Positions 8,922 through 18,200 of a DNA stretch of 64,000 bases are shown here, piece by piece. Where the stretch lies: the NCBI GenBank assembly GCA_030064795.1, contig JASJEI010000008.1, positions 1 through 64,000 on the forward strand, given 5' to 3'. Every line of letters begins with the position of its first letter. Position 1 is the stretch's first letter. This DNA is from Pleurocapsa sp. MO_226.B13. GTDB taxonomy: Bacteria; Cyanobacteriota; Cyanobacteriia; Cyanobacteriales; Xenococcaceae. A model generated the notes under the pieces. It worked only from the letters and a program-made list of their open reading frames with translations, was not told the DNA's origin and searched no databases. The position numbers were made by a program, and so were the translations under genes.

Positions 8922-9122
8922 ATGACTCCCCCTAAAGTAAACTATGCTGGTTTTTTGGAACTAACTATAACAGCAATTATTTTAACTTTATCTGTAGTCT
9001 TTTACGAAGCATCTTGGTTAGATTCTGACTTTTTTCCCAGAGGGAAGAGTGACTTAAAAGCAGCAAGTTGGGATAATTATATTAAAAGCAAAACACAGAA
9101 GCGAGAAGCAATAAAGATTTGA
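8922..9122 (+). CDS. small single-span membrane protein, unknown
   Basis: 66 residues: one hydrophobic helix (about 9-27, LELTITAIILTLSVVFYEA) and a hydrophilic, basic tail. AAAGGAAAA immediately precedes the ATG and could act as a ribosome binding site. There is no recognisable family. It is isolated between the glycosyltransferase and a 411-bp empty stretch. It could be a genuine small membrane protein or a chance frame. Confidence 0.4.
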   Translation: MTPPKVNYAGFLELTITAIILTLSVVFYEASWLDSDFFPRGKSDLKAASWDNYIKSKTQKREAIKI

Positions 9123-9533
9123 GGAGTTGACAAAAGAGAGTGGGAGTCAGCATTCTAAGAGCTAATTCGTAAATAAAAGATTAAGCTGTAAATCTCCGTC
9201 TCATCAGACTAATTAATAACCGTAAATTTGTTGAAAATGTCGCCATTTGAAAGGTTCTTGAGAATTCATCAGAAGAGTCGAAGTCTTAGTAATTTTATTA
9301 AAACTTGATATATTACACAATAACTCCTATTTTTTGCGACAGAACCCCTTTTAGTACCTCAACTCGTTCGAGGCGGATCGTTAACTGCTGACAGCGATCG
9401 CAAGATAGAAACAGAATTCACGATGAGGTTAGAAGCTTTAATGATTGTTGGTTAAAGCGATCGCTTTAATTTTTAGCATAATGCGATCGCCCTATATTTG
9501 AAAATGGAATTAATTTGTTTCAATTCTTACTAC
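9123..9533. other. 411-bp spacer, no gene seen
   Basis: AT-rich sequence with three GCGATCGC-type sites near 9396-9490 and no convincing frame, tRNA or terminator. It separates two genes that converge on it. Confidence 0.6.
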
Positions 9534-10787
9534 CTATTTATTTTCTTGGGTCAAACTTTTCAATCTCGAAGCGGTTTCCTCTGGTTTGCCAGATAGCGGA
9601 AAAACCAGAACACTTTTAATCGATTTATTCTCTAAAATTGCGGGGAGACGATGAAATTGTCGATCGGTGATGGCGATACCATCGTATTTTTTAACGTAAT
9701 CTAGCTCTACTTGGAAGTTTTTCTCGTTGTAGTTTTGAATAAAAATGCGGTCTACATCCCAATTTTTCCAGTCGGCTGCAAAGTATTTTTTTGCCCAATA
9801 AGGGTTGTGGTGACACAGATCGAAACTAACCTTGGGGTTAGCTTGCTTCATAGATTCAATCATCTCCTGAACAAACCTAGTCAGACTGGCGGTGCGGTCT
9901 ACTTTACCTGGCAATTCCGCGTGATAGCCCAGATAATCATCCCATTGCACCGCATCTATTTGGGGATATTTTTGGACGAATTCAGTCAGAATATCGCGGA
10001 ATAAATTGGCGACTTGAGGATTTTCGACATCCAATAAATAGTGTTCTACCCCTGCGTAGGTGCGGTCTATTCCTGGAATCACCCACTTTTCGGCGATCGC
10101 CCGCTCGAAGACAGGACTATTTTTATCGATTTTGATTCCCTTTTCAAAGTAGGCATGAACCTCCATATCTAACGAATGCGCCTCGTCAATTAACCAATCC
10201 AGCCAGCGATCGCGAAATTGATTGGGACAGCTATCGTAACCTAGAGTTTGCTCCATAACCTCACTTTTATACATGGTACAGGCGTTCCCCCAGACTCCAT
10301 GAATAATCGTATTAAATCCTTGAGCGTGATAATAGCGAACGCGATCGCGAATCATTTGTTCGCTAGCATTATTGGTAACTTGATAGCGACTTAAATAAAT
10401 CCCTCGGATCGCTTTTTTCTCCCAAGCAGTCTGAAATTTAGATGGTGTTTTCTCTGCCTCTGGATTTGTTGCTGTTGGAGGTGGTGGTTCGGGGGGAGCA
10501 GGGATTTCGGGAGTCGGCGGAAGTTGAGGCGATGAGACAATAGAAACAGGGGGTAAACTCGGCGTGGGAGCAGGAGGAACAGGAGGTGGTGTTGGTTCGG
10601 ATACGGGAATAGCAATTTCTACTCCAGGAATTCGCTCCAAAAGACTATTGATTTGAGAGACATCAATATCTGGCAAACCATATTTGCGAAACCACCAAAA
10701 GCCACCACCGATAAAGAGTAAGATTACAGAAATAGGAATATTGGCACAGCCACATCCACAACCTTTGTTTTGATTTCGTTCGGACAT
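9534..10787 (-). CDS. GHL10-type glycoside hydrolase-like protein with proline-rich linker
   Basis: 417 residues: a Cys/Gly-rich start (NKGCGCGCANIP), one membrane anchor (about 17-34), a proline-rich spacer (about 63-112) and a TIM-barrel domain (about 127-405) of the glycosyl-hydrolase-like GHL10/DUF4015 group. Seen in the barrel: IRGIYLSRYQ strand 1, WLIDEAHSLDMEVHAYF, VQWDDYLGYH with paired acids at the end of a strand, and FDLCHHNPYWAKKY. The layout implies an anchored, periplasm-facing enzyme held away from the membrane by the Pro linker; the substrate is probably a polysaccharide or peptidoglycan-related glycan, which is inference. A second GHL10 gene lies at 18.2 kb. Low-complexity DNA encodes the linker. 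Confidence 0.78.
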   Translation of the reverse strand: MSERNQNKGCGCGCANIPISVILLFIGGGFWWFRKYGLPDIDVSQINSLLERIPGVEIAIPVSEPTPPPVPPAPTPSLPPVSIVSSPQLPPTPEIPAPPEPPPPTATNPEAEKTPSKFQTAWEKKAIRGIYLSRYQVTNNASEQMIRDRVRYYHAQGFNTIIHGVWGNACTMYKSEVMEQTLGYDSCPNQFRDRWLDWLIDEAHSLDMEVHAYFEKGIKIDKNSPVFERAIAEKWVIPGIDRTYAGVEHYLLDVENPQVANLFRDILTEFVQKYPQIDAVQWDDYLGYHAELPGKVDRTASLTRFVQEMIESMKQANPKVSFDLCHHNPYWAKKYFAADWKNWDVDRIFIQNYNEKNFQVELDYVKKYDGIAITDRQFHRLPAILENKSIKSVLVFPLSGKPEETASRLKSLTQENK

Positions 10788-11067
10788 TACGATTGTTTTT
10801 CTAATTGACTGACGAAAAACTAAACCTATTATTGGTAATTCGATTTTTGACTATTTCTAGGTAAAGCGCGATCGCCCATACTAAATTGCCGTAGTAAAAC
10901 CTCAAGCATTTTTGGCTTTTCCTAGTGTTAATTATGAGCTTTCTTGGTTATCTCAAATTTAAATTGCAACTTGACAACAAATTGCTGAGGTTTATTACGG
11001 TTCTAGACTACCCAAAAAGTTAGTCAAAATAACTTTATGCCTATACTCGAAAATTATTTTTGCCTAG
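10788..11067. other. upstream spacer of the response regulator, nothing specific
   Basis: AT-rich spacer between divergently transcribed genes (the GHL10 gene and the REC-GGDEF-EAL gene). It must hold both promoters, but no clear -35/-10 pair or operator can be singled out. A dispersed repeat follows from 11068. Confidence 0.5.
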
Positions 11068-11193
11068 TATAGCAACACGGAATTATATTAGGACACTCAT
11101 TACTCGTACAGACATAGCATGGTACGTCTGTACATTACTCATTACTCAAGAGAAATTGATTTTTCTGTCCTAACTAAAAGATGTACTGCGATA
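11068..11193. repeat. dispersed repeat copy 2, with inserted GTACAGAC palindrome
   Basis: It shares its left (11068-11106) and right (about 11168-11193) parts with the element at 4045-4137. The centre carries an extra inverted repeat, GTACAGAC (11106-11113) with GTCTGTAC (11126-11133), which resembles the TAGAGACG/CGTCTCTA arms of the repeats at 13.2, 30.6, 38.6 and 45.7 kb. That suggests one element inserted into another. Confidence 0.5.
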
Positions 11194-11273
11194 ACTCTAC
11201 CAGTCAGACGATCGATATTTAATGATTTTGGGGAACTATAGCTTTATAGGTAGGAAGTTTTGATCTTAGTTTC

Positions 11274-13163
11274 TTGAATACTCAGACGGAAAATACAAGC
11301 GCGAATATTCTCATCGTTGACGATACTCCAGACAATCTGGATTTACTCGCTGCTATTCTCAAAAGGCGTGGTTATAAAACCTGTTGTGTTGATAATGGTA
11401 TCGAAGCAATTGAAATTGCTGCTTCTGGTTGGGCTGAATTAATTTTATTAGATATTCAGATGCCAGATATGGATGGTTATGAAGTTTGTCAACGACTCAA
11501 AGCCGATGACCAAACCAAAGACATTCCCGTAATATTTATCAGTGCCTTAAATGATTTTGCTGATAAGAAAAAAGCTTTTCAGGCTGGAGGAGTAGACTAT
11601 ATCAGCAAACCTTTTGAAATTAAAGAGGTTGTAATTAGGGTTACTAATCAAGTGGCAATTCGTCGGAGTAAAATTCACATTCTCGAATTAAACGATCGAT
11701 TAGAGCAGAAGGTTAAAGAGCGGACTGCTGAATTGGAAGCCAGCAACCAGCAATTACAAGCAGAAATAAATCGCCGTCAACAGGCTCAAGACAGACTGTT
11801 ACAGACGGCTTTAAACGACTCAATAACTGGCTATGCCAATCGTAATTCTTTTGTTAGTAGGATCAAGCAAGCCTTGCGGGTGACAGAAAAACAACCCGAT
11901 TACTTTTTTGTCGTCATTCTCTTAGAATGCGATCGCTTTAGAAATATCAAACGCACTATCAGTCATCTCGATACCAATCAACTCTTAATGGCAATTGCTC
12001 ATGCTCTCCATTCCTGTTTACCTGGAACTGCATTACTCAGTCGCCTAGAAGGAGAAGAGTTTGGCATCTTTTTAGATGGTCTTCAACAGGTAGATGAGGC
12101 GATCGCTGTAGTCGAAAAAATTCAAGCCAAACTCACCAAACCTTTTGCGATCAAACGCCGTAAAATTTTGATTAATGCCAATATTGGGATTGCTATTGGC
12201 AATCAAGACTATCGCGATGTAGACCGCTTATTAAACGATGCTGATATTGCCATGCAGCAGGCACAAGAGCAAGAAGGCGATCGCTATAAAATATTTAAGC
12301 CAGAAATGTATCTTCAACTCCAACAAGATGCGGAATTGGCAAAACAGGAAATGGCTCTCAAACAAGGGATTCAAAAGCAAGAATTTGTTAATTATTATTT
12401 GCCAATTGTGGGTCTAAAAAACCAGCACGTAGTTGAGTTAGAAGCTTTAGTTCGTTGGCATCATCCCCAAGAAGGGCTTATTTTGCCCCAAGACTTTATC
12501 GACACTGCCGAAGACATGGGTTTGATGAATGCAATTGGCAACTTGGTTTTAAAACAAGCCTGTCAGCAGATCAAAAAATGGCAACGTATTAGTCCAGACC
12601 AACAAAATTTGGGAATTTGCATCAATTTATCAGCTAAACAGCTTTTTCACCCTAGTTTGGTTGAAAAGGTAGACATAATTCTCCGTAAAATTCAGATTCA
12701 GGGACAGCACATCAAATTCGATCTTGCCGAAACCGTGGCACTCGAAAATCCTCAAAAAGCCTTAAAAATCTTCCAGGAACTAAAAAAACGTAGAGTCAAA
12801 CTGTGTTTGGATAATTTTGGTTCTGGCTATTCTTCTTTAACCTGTTTGCATCAGTTTCCTTTTGATGAGATTAAAATAGACCGCTCAGTCCTTGCCAACA
12901 TTGCTTCGGCAGATCTCAATCTAGAACATGAAGAATCCGCTACCTTGCTTTTGAAGCAGATCATTACTATTGCTCATCAAATGGATATGGTAGTTACCGC
13001 TACAGGAATTGAGAATAGCTATCAGCTTAATCTGCTTAAGGATTTAGGATGCGATCGCGGTCAAGGATACTTTATTTCTAAACTGTTGAAACCAGGGTCT
13101 ATCGAAAACTTTTTACTCTGGTCGGTTGGTAACTCTAAGTCAGAAAAACCAAAGCTGAAATAG
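11274..13163 (+). CDS. response regulator REC-GGDEF-EAL with altered catalytic motifs
   Basis: 629 residues. REC domain (about 11-125): acidic pair Asp16/Asp17, phosphoacceptor Asp60, Ser90, Lys112. A coiled coil (about 133-175) leads to a GGDEF domain (about 180-345) whose signature reads EGEEF (259-263), and an EAL domain (about 360-615). In EAL, Glu390, Asn451, Lys534 and Gln597 are kept, but the DD pair is DN (513-514) and the AEGVE-type motif reads ATGIE, with Thr577 at the usual Glu. It probably senses through phosphorylation, and its cyclic-di-GMP chemistry may be weakened or lost. The start is TTG at 11274: an in-frame stop lies at 11247 and no other start codon fits before the REC strand. 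Confidence 0.9.
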   Translation: MNTQTENTSANILIVDDTPDNLDLLAAILKRRGYKTCCVDNGIEAIEIAASGWAELILLDIQMPDMDGYEVCQRLKADDQTKDIPVIFISALNDFADKKKAFQAGGVDYISKPFEIKEVVIRVTNQVAIRRSKIHILELNDRLEQKVKERTAELEASNQQLQAEINRRQQAQDRLLQTALNDSITGYANRNSFVSRIKQALRVTEKQPDYFFVVILLECDRFRNIKRTISHLDTNQLLMAIAHALHSCLPGTALLSRLEGEEFGIFLDGLQQVDEAIAVVEKIQAKLTKPFAIKRRKILINANIGIAIGNQDYRDVDRLLNDADIAMQQAQEQEGDRYKIFKPEMYLQLQQDAELAKQEMALKQGIQKQEFVNYYLPIVGLKNQHVVELEALVRWHHPQEGLILPQDFIDTAEDMGLMNAIGNLVLKQACQQIKKWQRISPDQQNLGICINLSAKQLFHPSLVEKVDIILRKIQIQGQHIKFDLAETVALENPQKALKIFQELKKRRVKLCLDNFGSGYSSLTCLHQFPFDEIKIDRSVLANIASADLNLEHEESATLLLKQIITIAHQMDMVVTATGIENSYQLNLLKDLGCDRGQGYFISKLLKPGSIENFLLWSVGNSKSEKPKLK

Positions 13164-13212
13164 TATCAAATTTTGTTTACACAGAATATTTATCGCTCAA
13201 ACCGTCAAACCT

Positions 13213-13362
13213 TGTAGAGACGTAATATATTGCGGTGAGACCCCGCGTCTATCACGGATACCGCGACCCATTTCGGCGTAAGACGCAAGACAAAGGCGAT
13301 TCGGTTCACCCAAGGCAACGGGTGTAAACGCCGCATGTACGCTCACCAAGACACGTCTCTAC
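13213..13362. repeat. composite palindromic repeat, TAGAGACG arms, copy A
   Basis: It begins TGTAGAGACGT and ends ACGTCTCTAC, an inverted pair bracketing about 130 bp that contains ACCCCGCGTC, CGGCGTAAGACGC and ACCAAGACACGTCTCTAC modules. The same modules in the same order make up copy C at 38582-38660, which is 70 bp shorter. It lies in the convergent spacer between the REC-GGDEF-EAL gene and clpC. Confidence 0.85.
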
Positions 13363-13485
13363 GCTCGATTACTCTACAATCCATCTGTTTTTTAAATGTT
13401 TTCGTAATCGGATTTTGTATAACTCCGAATTACTAACTACTGTACGGATGATGAGGCCGTTCGCCCCTACGAGGCTTTTAAGCAG

Positions 13486-13515
13486 AAAAAAAGGTGAGCA
13501 TTTGCCCACCTTTTT
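13486..13515 (-). terminator. intrinsic terminator of clpC
   Basis: AAAAAGGTG (13488-13496) pairs with CACCTTTTT (13507-13515) around a 10-nt loop. On the minus strand the stem runs into seven T residues (13492-13486). It lies 22 bp after the clpC stop codon. Confidence 0.85.
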
Positions 13516-13537
13516 AGATAAGTTTATCTCAGTCTCA

Positions 13538-15901
13538 CTAACGAGTCGCTTCTACTAAAACTTGCTGCTTGACCGCCGAGACAGTAGTTTTACCATCTTC
13601 ATTGAAATCGACCAAAGCATTATCACCATCGTTAACACGACCAGAAAGAATTGCTTCGGCTAAACTATCTTCTAGAAGACGCATAATTGCCCGACGAAGA
13701 GGTCTTGCACCGTAGCTAGGATCGAAACCTGCTTCAATTACCTTATCTTCAAAAGCAGAAGTCACACCTAGAGTAATCTCGCGTTGCTCCTGAAGTCTTG
13801 TAGAAACCTCTTGGAGTAAAATAGTAGCAATTTGTCTTACTTCGGGTTTAGTTAATTGACGGAAGACAATAATTTCGTCGAGACGGTTGATAAATTCAGG
13901 ACGGAAATAGTTTTTGAGTTCCTGATTAACCAATTCTTTGATGCGGTTGTATTGTGCTTCGTCCTTGTCTCCAGAAAAGTCGAAACCTAAACCACTACCA
14001 CCTTTTTCAATGACTTTAGAACCAATATTGGAAGTCATAATGATGATGGTATTTTTGAAATTGACCGTACGTCCCTGAGCATCAGTAAGACGACCATCAT
14101 CGAGTAACTGTAGCATGATGTTAAAGACATCGGGATGAGCTTTTTCGATCTCATCAAACAGCACGATAGTGTAAGGTTGACGACGTACCGCTTCGGTTAG
14201 TTGTCCGCCTTCGTCATAACCGACGAACCCTGGAGGAGAACCAATCAGCTTAGATACAGTATGGGATTCCATAAATTCTGACATATCAACCCGCACGATC
14301 GCCTCTTCCGAACCAAACATTTGAACGGCTAAGGCTTTTGCTAGTTCGGTTTTACCTACCCCAGTCGGGCCTGAGAAAAACATACTAGCTATCGGACGAT
14401 TGCGATCGCCCAATCCAGAACGAGAACGACGTAATGCCCTAGAAACTGCTTTAACAGCTTCTTCCTGACCGATAACTCTTTCGTGAAGATTGTCTTCTAA
14501 ATAGAGTAGAGCTTCGGTTTCGGTTTCGGTCATTTTGGTCACGGGTACACCAGTCCAGGCTGCGACAATTCGCGCGATCGCTTCTTCATCCACTACAGGA
14601 GTCAAAGCTTCAGGATTGATGGTAGCAACATCGCTTTGATTTTCTTCTTTACCTTGCAAGCAGTGGTTCAAATGAGTGCGCGAACCAGCTTCGTCAATTA
14701 GATCGATTGCTTTATCGGGTAAGAAGCGGTCTGTAATATACCTTTCCGATAATGTCACCGCAGCTTCGATTGCCTCATTAGTATATTTGACCTTATGGAA
14801 ATCTTCGTAGGTTTTTCTGAGTCCCTCGAGAATTTCAATCGCATCCTCTACAGAGGGTTCTCCCACCATAACTTTTTGGAAACGACGCTCTAAAGCACCA
14901 TCTTTTTCGATATGCTGGCGATATTCATCTAGGGTTGTGCTACCCAGACATTGAATTTCGCCTCTAGCTAAAGCTGGTTTGAGCATATTGGCAGCATCCA
15001 TCGCACCACCCATAGCACCAGCACCGACGATGGTATGGATCTCATCGATTACCAGAATGATGTTACCCGCAGCGCGGACTTCTTCTACAATTGCTTTGAG
15101 ACGTTCTTCAAACTCGCCTCTAAATTTAGTCCCTGCCAGTAAAGAACCAACATCGAGACTGATTACTTCTTTGTCGGCAAGCAGAGAGGAAACATCACCG
15201 TTGACGATGCGTTGAGCCAATCCTTCGGCGATCGCAGTTTTACCTACTCCTGGTTCTCCGACTAGAATTGGGTTGTTTTTGGTTCTTCTGCCCAAAATTT
15301 GAACCGCTCTTTCGATTTCAGGATATCTCCCTACTACAGGGTCTAACTTGCCTTCTCTGGCTAACTGGGTCAAGTTAATACTAAATTCAGCTAGCTTAGC
15401 GGTTTTTTCTCGACCACCGCCAAAACCGAAGGGATTTTCTTTCGTAGCAGTTGCAGCTACTACCTCTGCCTCTCCTAATTTTTTAATTAGGTCGATGCGT
15501 AATTGTTTGAGATCGACATTTTGTTCGGTCAAAAGTCGAGCAGCCATATTATCTGCTTGCTTGACAATCGCCAGTAAAATATGTTCTGGACTAATAGAGT
15601 TGCTCTTTAGCTGACGAGCTTCACTAAAAGCTTGTTCTAGAATTCTCTTAGCCTTTGGTGTAAAAGGGATATTGGCTGGAATAAACCCAGAGCCTTTACC
15701 CACAATTTCCAGAGCAATATCTCTAGTTTTATCTAGCCCGATCCCTAAATTTGCTAGTAGTTGTGCTGCTGTTGATGTTCCCTCCCCTATCACCCCCAAT
15801 AGAATGTGTTCCGTACCTACGAGATTGTGTCCAGTATTTCTAGCTTCTTCTTGAGCTAGGACAACGTTTTTGATTGCTTTTTCATTGAAGTATTCAAACA
15901 T
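13538..15901 (-). CDS. clpC: ClpC-type AAA+ unfoldase lacking the middle (UVR) domain
   Basis: 787-residue HSP100 ATPase that would unfold proteins for the ClpP/R protease. Seen: a double Clp-N repeat (1-145), AAA1 with Walker A GEPGVGKT (215-222) and IDEIHT, AAA2 with Walker A GPTGVGKT (511-518), and a GSGLGFDF loop (about 636-643) whose LGF tripeptide is the ClpP-docking signature. Typical cyanobacterial ClpC is about 820 residues. The shortfall is at 408-436: after DEAGSR the helical UVR/M-domain, including the basic coiled coil, is replaced by about 25 unrelated residues before [18 protein letters not shown]. The M-domain mediates hexamer control and adaptor binding in ClpC, so this protein may be differently regulated and may be a paralogue of a standard ClpC elsewhere. 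Confidence 0.92.
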   Translation of the reverse strand: MFEYFNEKAIKNVVLAQEEARNTGHNLVGTEHILLGVIGEGTSTAAQLLANLGIGLDKTRDIALEIVGKGSGFIPANIPFTPKAKRILEQAFSEARQLKSNSISPEHILLAIVKQADNMAARLLTEQNVDLKQLRIDLIKKLGEAEVVAATATKENPFGFGGGREKTAKLAEFSINLTQLAREGKLDPVVGRYPEIERAVQILGRRTKNNPILVGEPGVGKTAIAEGLAQRIVNGDVSSLLADKEVISLDVGSLLAGTKFRGEFEERLKAIVEEVRAAGNIILVIDEIHTIVGAGAMGGAMDAANMLKPALARGEIQCLGSTTLDEYRQHIEKDGALERRFQKVMVGEPSVEDAIEILEGLRKTYEDFHKVKYTNEAIEAAVTLSERYITDRFLPDKAIDLIDEAGSRTHLNHCLQGKEENQSDVATINPEALTPVVDEEAIARIVAAWTGVPVTKMTETETEALLYLEDNLHERVIGQEEAVKAVSRALRRSRSGLGDRNRPIASMFFSGPTGVGKTELAKALAVQMFGSEEAIVRVDMSEFMESHTVSKLIGSPPGFVGYDEGGQLTEAVRRQPYTIVLFDEIEKAHPDVFNIMLQLLDDGRLTDAQGRTVNFKNTIIIMTSNIGSKVIEKGGSGLGFDFSGDKDEAQYNRIKELVNQELKNYFRPEFINRLDEIIVFRQLTKPEVRQIATILLQEVSTRLQEQREITLGVTSAFEDKVIEAGFDPSYGARPLRRAIMRLLEDSLAEAILSGRVNDGDNALVDFNEDGKTTVSAVKQQVLVEATR

Positions 15902-16178
15902 TGTTTAGAAAACTCCTCATCTTGTTAACATTTCTTTATCTTCTATACTTAATTTATCGCTTTTAGTTAAATAGATGCAGTGGTAAAAGCCGTAATTGTA
16001 ACCGCCAAATTTGGCGATCGCAACCCTCAAGAAAACTCGAACCAGCCAGCAAGTCTTTGTAATCAAAGATTTTTGCCTTTTTCCCTCGGCAGTTTACCTG
16101 CATTCTGTTTTTTTTGTAATATGACTTACTAGTTTAAACTACAGTTAGTTGATAATTGGTGAAGGCTATAATGAACTA
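15902..16178. other. spacer between clpC and TnpB element, clpC promoter region
   Basis: Holds the clpC promoter, reading leftward, and about 200 bp of AT-rich sequence. No heat-shock operator of the CIRCE type (TTAGCACTC-N9-GAGTGCTAA) is visible. Confidence 0.5.
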
Positions 16179-16206
16179 CCCCAACTTGCTACGCTCTCTG
16201 TTGGGG
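16179..16206 (-). repeat. terminal hairpin of TnpB element (right end)
   Basis: CCCCAAC (16179-16185) pairs with GTTGGGG (16200-16206), just beyond the tnpB stop codon. Subterminal hairpins beside tnpB are the transposition signals of IS200/IS605 elements. It is probably also the 3' end of the element's guide (omega) RNA. A second stem, CCTGTCGGG/CCCGACAGG (16370-16378 with 16382-16390), lies inside the 3' end of tnpB, as expected for an omega RNA overlapping the gene. Confidence 0.65.
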
Positions 16207-16209
16207 TTT

Positions 16210-17604
16210 CTAGACCCCGCGTAACAGACTGGGTTTTTGACGCTTCATCTGCCCAAGTTGCTTCATCGAGCCAGTATGCTTACGCTCACTGGTCAAGGAA
16301 GTAGAGCTATTACATCCACTGTCTAAGAGATGCGTCCCACATCCCTGTTGCTGATTCGTGAGGGGCTGTCCTGTCGGGTTTCCCGACAGGTTCATACGCC
16401 CCGTAGCAACGTTATACATGACGAGTACAGAGCCTCGGTCACGCTCGATGTCAAAATTACAGCGATCGCAAATATGAGATCGATTTGATAAATCAGACCA
16501 GTCTTTATGAACTTTGCCACAGTTAGGACAGCGTTGACTAGGTTTGATTTTTTTCGTGTTTAATTGCAGCAGTAAACCGCCTTTAGCTTCTATTTTGTAA
16601 GCAATCATTTGGTTAAGAGTACCAAATCCAACAGAAAGTATGGACTTATTGAGTCCTGCTTGCATGCGGACAAGTCCTTTGCGCTTTTTTCTTTTGCTAC
16701 CTTTTTTTGCTTTGCGGGTCATACCTTTGGTATTTAGCTTTTCAGTTACACCGATGTCGTAACGACTTGCTATGTCTGATGTAACTTTGTGCTGCCAATC
16801 GGCACGTTGCATGGCTACTTGGCGTTGTAATTTTGAGACTCGTTTTCGCGCCTTTTTCCAACGATTAGAAGCTTTGATACCTTGTTTTCGGTTTGGGGCG
16901 CGTTTTTTTCTGAGCTTCTTTGACTCTTGTTTGACTTTCTTTTCAGCTACTTGGGTAAATCTAGGATTAGATATTTCTTCAAATTTATTACCATCAAAAC
17001 AGGTAATAGCAGTAGCAGTACCCAAATCAAAAGCAACTATTGAATCATATTCTAAGTCAGACAAAGATCCGAACTTTGTTTCTTCAACTAAAACATTACA
17101 AGTAAAACTAGCAAACCATTGTCTTTTACTTGGCTTGTAAACAATAGTCAAGGTAGTCGGAGTTTCCCATGATTTAGCTTTTCCTCTCATGTTGAGGGTT
17201 ATACCTAAATCATTAAGAGTAACTGTGCCATGTTTGCCATTAGTCTCAGCTTTCCATCCAGATTTAGAGCTATATGTCCAACCTGAGTAATTTCTAATTG
17301 ACTTGAACTTTGGCAGACCTCTTAAGCCTCGGAAGAAAGAATTGTAGGCTAAGTCAACTCGTTTAACTGTTGATTGCAAAGTTTGAGAATGCATTCTTGC
17401 AAATTCAACCCATTCTTTTTTGAATGCTGGTAAACAGTTTTGCTGTTCAAAATAATCAACAGCTTTCTGGTTTTTCTTCCATTCAAAACGACGGTGAGCG
17501 ATACAGGCATTATAGAGATAGCAATGAAGACGACGAGCAGCAAACAATTTTCTTTCTTGAGTTTTGTTTGGGTACAGTCGAAATGTGTATCTTCTAAGTG
17601 CCAT
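16210..17604 (-). CDS. tnpB: TnpB (IS200/IS605 OrfB) RNA-guided nuclease
   Basis: 464 residues, of the IS605-family accessory protein now known to be an RNA-guided DNA nuclease. The split RuvC triad appears intact: Asp193 (AFDLGTATA), Glu288 (VTEKLNTKGM) and Asp389 (DIERDRG). The four-Cys zinc ribbon is C359-x2-C362 and C379-x2-C382. A basic stretch (about 225-265) fits RNA binding. The final RuvC motif (ERDRGSVLVMYN) departs from the usual RDxNAAxNI, and the C-terminal tail after it (about 65 residues) is low in conservation. No tnpA is adjacent, so mobility would need TnpA in trans. The ATG start gives the standard MALRRYTFRLYP beginning. Confidence 0.9.
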   Translation of the reverse strand: MALRRYTFRLYPNKTQERKLFAARRLHCYLYNACIAHRRFEWKKNQKAVDYFEQQNCLPAFKKEWVEFARMHSQTLQSTVKRVDLAYNSFFRGLRGLPKFKSIRNYSGWTYSSKSGWKAETNGKHGTVTLNDLGITLNMRGKAKSWETPTTLTIVYKPSKRQWFASFTCNVLVEETKFGSLSDLEYDSIVAFDLGTATAITCFDGNKFEEISNPRFTQVAEKKVKQESKKLRKKRAPNRKQGIKASNRWKKARKRVSKLQRQVAMQRADWQHKVTSDIASRYDIGVTEKLNTKGMTRKAKKGSKRKKRKGLVRMQAGLNKSILSVGFGTLNQMIAYKIEAKGGLLLQLNTKKIKPSQRCPNCGKVHKDWSDLSNRSHICDRCNFDIERDRGSVLVMYNVATGRMNLSGNPTGQPLTNQQQGCGTHLLDSGCNSSTSLTSERKHTGSMKQLGQMKRQKPSLLRGV

Positions 17605-17637
17605 CTGTGATTTAATAGCCGATATGATTGAGTCGAT

Positions 17638-17755
17638 CTAGCAAGTTGATAAAATCAGTCGCAGTCATGTCAACGATTTTAGTAAGTATCGCTTTGAAAC
17701 GGATGAAGATGACCAATGGCTCGAATTTACCACGACCATTAATCAACCTCAGTAG
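17638..17755 (+). pseudogene. possible 3' remnant of a disrupted gene
   Basis: A short frame after an in-frame stop ends with a charged, protein-like segment (FSKYRFETDEDDQW) and TAG at 17753-17755. It has no start codon and lies directly beside the upstream end of the TnpB element, so it may be the tail of a gene cut by that insertion. Family not recognised. Confidence 0.25.
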
Positions 17756-18047
17756 AGATAACAAGGCTTAAGATGGCAGTACCGACAGTTATGAATCTAG
17801 TTGGCTACTAACTTTAATTTCAGAGTAATCTGCCTATTTAACAAAAAGTACTAAAGATAGATAAGATAACTGGTTATTCTTTTAGATTTTTATTTAAGCG
17901 TTTAAATAATTAGGGTACATAAGTACCCGTTGCACTCGCGTTTAATCCTACTCTATAGTCAAAAGTGAGCAAGTTTTGAGCAATATAATTTCGCTGTGGC
18001 TTCGACTGTAACTGTGAGAGTCTTAGGTCGCGAGCCATGGGAAGCAA

Positions 18048-18129
18048 TGCGGATGAAAGGACTTGAACCTTCACGTCCGAAGACACTAGAACCTAAATCT
18101 AACGCGTCTACCAATTCCGCCACATCCGC
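18048..18129 (-). tRNA. tRNA-Leu (UAG)
   Basis: Read on the minus strand from 18129, the 82-nt class II tRNA has a 7-bp acceptor stem GCGGATG/CATCCGC, a D-loop GGCGGAATTGGTAGACGC typical of tRNA-Leu, anticodon loop TTTAGGT giving UAG (reads CUA/CUN), a variable arm GTGTCTTCGGACGT, the T-loop GGTTCAAGTCC and discriminator A. CCA is not encoded; the next bases are TTGC. It is the only tRNA in the window. Confidence 0.95.
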
Positions 18130-18200
18130 AAATCTATCAATGAGGTTGCTTTTTGGCAACGATATCAATAATAACAGATATAAAACATAAAGCAAATAAT

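Noticed and set aside
15902..16178. CIRCE heat-shock operator for clpC
   Set aside because: No TTAGCACTC-N9-GAGTGCTAA match in the upstream region.
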